From assembly GCF_014194695.1 (NCBI RefSeq), contig NZ_JACIAH010000016.1, forward strand, positions 1 through 64,000: DNA of 64,000 nt, given 5' to 3'. Each line of letters opens with the position of its first letter. The first letter of the stretch is position 1. Source of the stretch: Rhizobium sp. BK399 (GTDB lineage: Bacteria; Pseudomonadota; Alphaproteobacteria; Rhizobiales; Rhizobiaceae). Of this stretch, positions 63,692-64,000 are shown one piece after another. A program made the translations under genes and the position numbers. Under the pieces are notes generated by a model. That model was not told where the DNA came from. It was given only the letters and a program-made list of their open reading frames with translations, and made no database searches.

Positions 63692-64000
63692 TCAAAGCAG
63701 ATGTCCCTGCCATAGCCATACATCGATCCCTTCGCTTCGACCGCGAATACGCGCTTGCACGGGACCTTCCAGCCGGCCGGAGCGGAGCGGAGCGCTATCC
63801 GCGGCCGCGGCTTTCATCAACGCGGTGCTCAGGGCCAGTTCGACACCACGCGATGCCGCCACCTCCATCAGCCGGCTGGCGACATTCACGGTGTCGCCAG
63901 TTGCCGTGATCTGTTGGCGATTGCCGCTCCCGAGTCGCGATGCGACGACAGGCCCGCAGTGCGCACCGACCTTGAAGCCGGCCTTCCGGCCGCTCAGCGC
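63692..64000 (-). CDS. class III adenylate/guanylate cyclase, C-terminal part (cut by the window edge)
   Basis: The minus-strand frame enters the window at 64000 and ends at 63692. It reads ...KVGAHCGPVVASRLG, then TATGDTVNVASRLMEVAAS, the classic catalytic-core pattern of class III nucleotide cyclases (VNxASRLE-like). The rest of the protein lies outside, so its sensor domains are unknown. It makes cAMP or cGMP. Confidence 0.85.
   Translation of the reverse strand, partial: ALSGRKAGFKVGAHCGPVVASRLGSGNRQQITATGDTVNVASRLMEVAASRGVELALSTALMKAAAADSAPLRSGRLEGPVQARIRGRSEGIDVWLWQGHLL

Overview
The window looks like a chromosomal core segment of a Rhizobiaceae alphaproteobacterium (Rhizobium or a close relative). 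The grounds are: a phosphatidylcholine synthase (pcs); a GTTC-N7-GTTC alphaproteobacterial LexA box between ssb and uvrA; two GGAAC-N16/17-CGTT general-stress (EcfG/RpoE2-type) promoters; a sigma-54-type promoter before glnB-glnA; a bifunctional Nnr; and the sdhE-mfd/recG and trpD-trpC-moaC-moeA neighbourhoods familiar from rhizobia. I see no insertion sequence, prophage, CRISPR array or rRNA. There is one tRNA, tRNA-Lys(UUU).

Layout. 0-5.4 kb: a small membrane protein, a DUF4864 secreted protein, queuosine genes (queA-tgt), two cyclophilins (one cytosolic, one exported) and coaD. 5.5-6.2 kb: an EcfG-type promoter drives two tiny membrane proteins. 6.4-15.7 kb: gyrA, marC, a hypothetical gene, then ssb and uvrA diverging from a shared SOS box, a GNAT protein and a DUF72 protein. 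15.7-23.5 kb: nnr, glnB-glnA (nitrogen control), hspQ, an IalB-family protein, a YejA-like peptide-binding protein and a DsbA-family oxidoreductase. 23.5-34.2 kb: sdhE-mfd, recG, a GNAT, a DUF502 membrane protein, and glmU-glmS for UDP-GlcNAc supply.

34.3-47.3 kb is transport-rich. A ytfQ-ytfR-ytfT-yjfF-type sugar ABC operon ends in its own FadR/GntR regulator. A BMP-type (nucleoside-like) ABC system sits behind qor and pcs on the same strand, and fpr diverges from pcs. 47.3-51.4 kb: a GntR regulator and a MacA/MacB-like tripartite efflux operon. 51.5-54.7 kb is the least conventional part: short proteins, tRNA-Lys, two orphan Rho-independent terminators with no gene in front of them, operator-like palindromes, and a pair of stress-type membrane proteins, one with an EcfG-type promoter. 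54.9-60.3 kb: ppiD-like chaperone, trpD, trpC, moaC and moeA. 60.4-64 kb: an ACT-domain protein, a SAM methyltransferase, a DEAD-box RNA helicase and the C-terminal part of a class III adenylate/guanylate cyclase cut by the window edge.

I found no multi-gene system that I would call clearly undescribed. The best leads are the two orphan transcripts implied by terminators at 52408-52436 and 53681-53706, the EcfG-controlled small membrane protein pair at 5838-6161, and a Tgt that lacks two of the four usual zinc-ligand cysteines/histidine. All identifications are from reading the sequence; none was checked by a database search.
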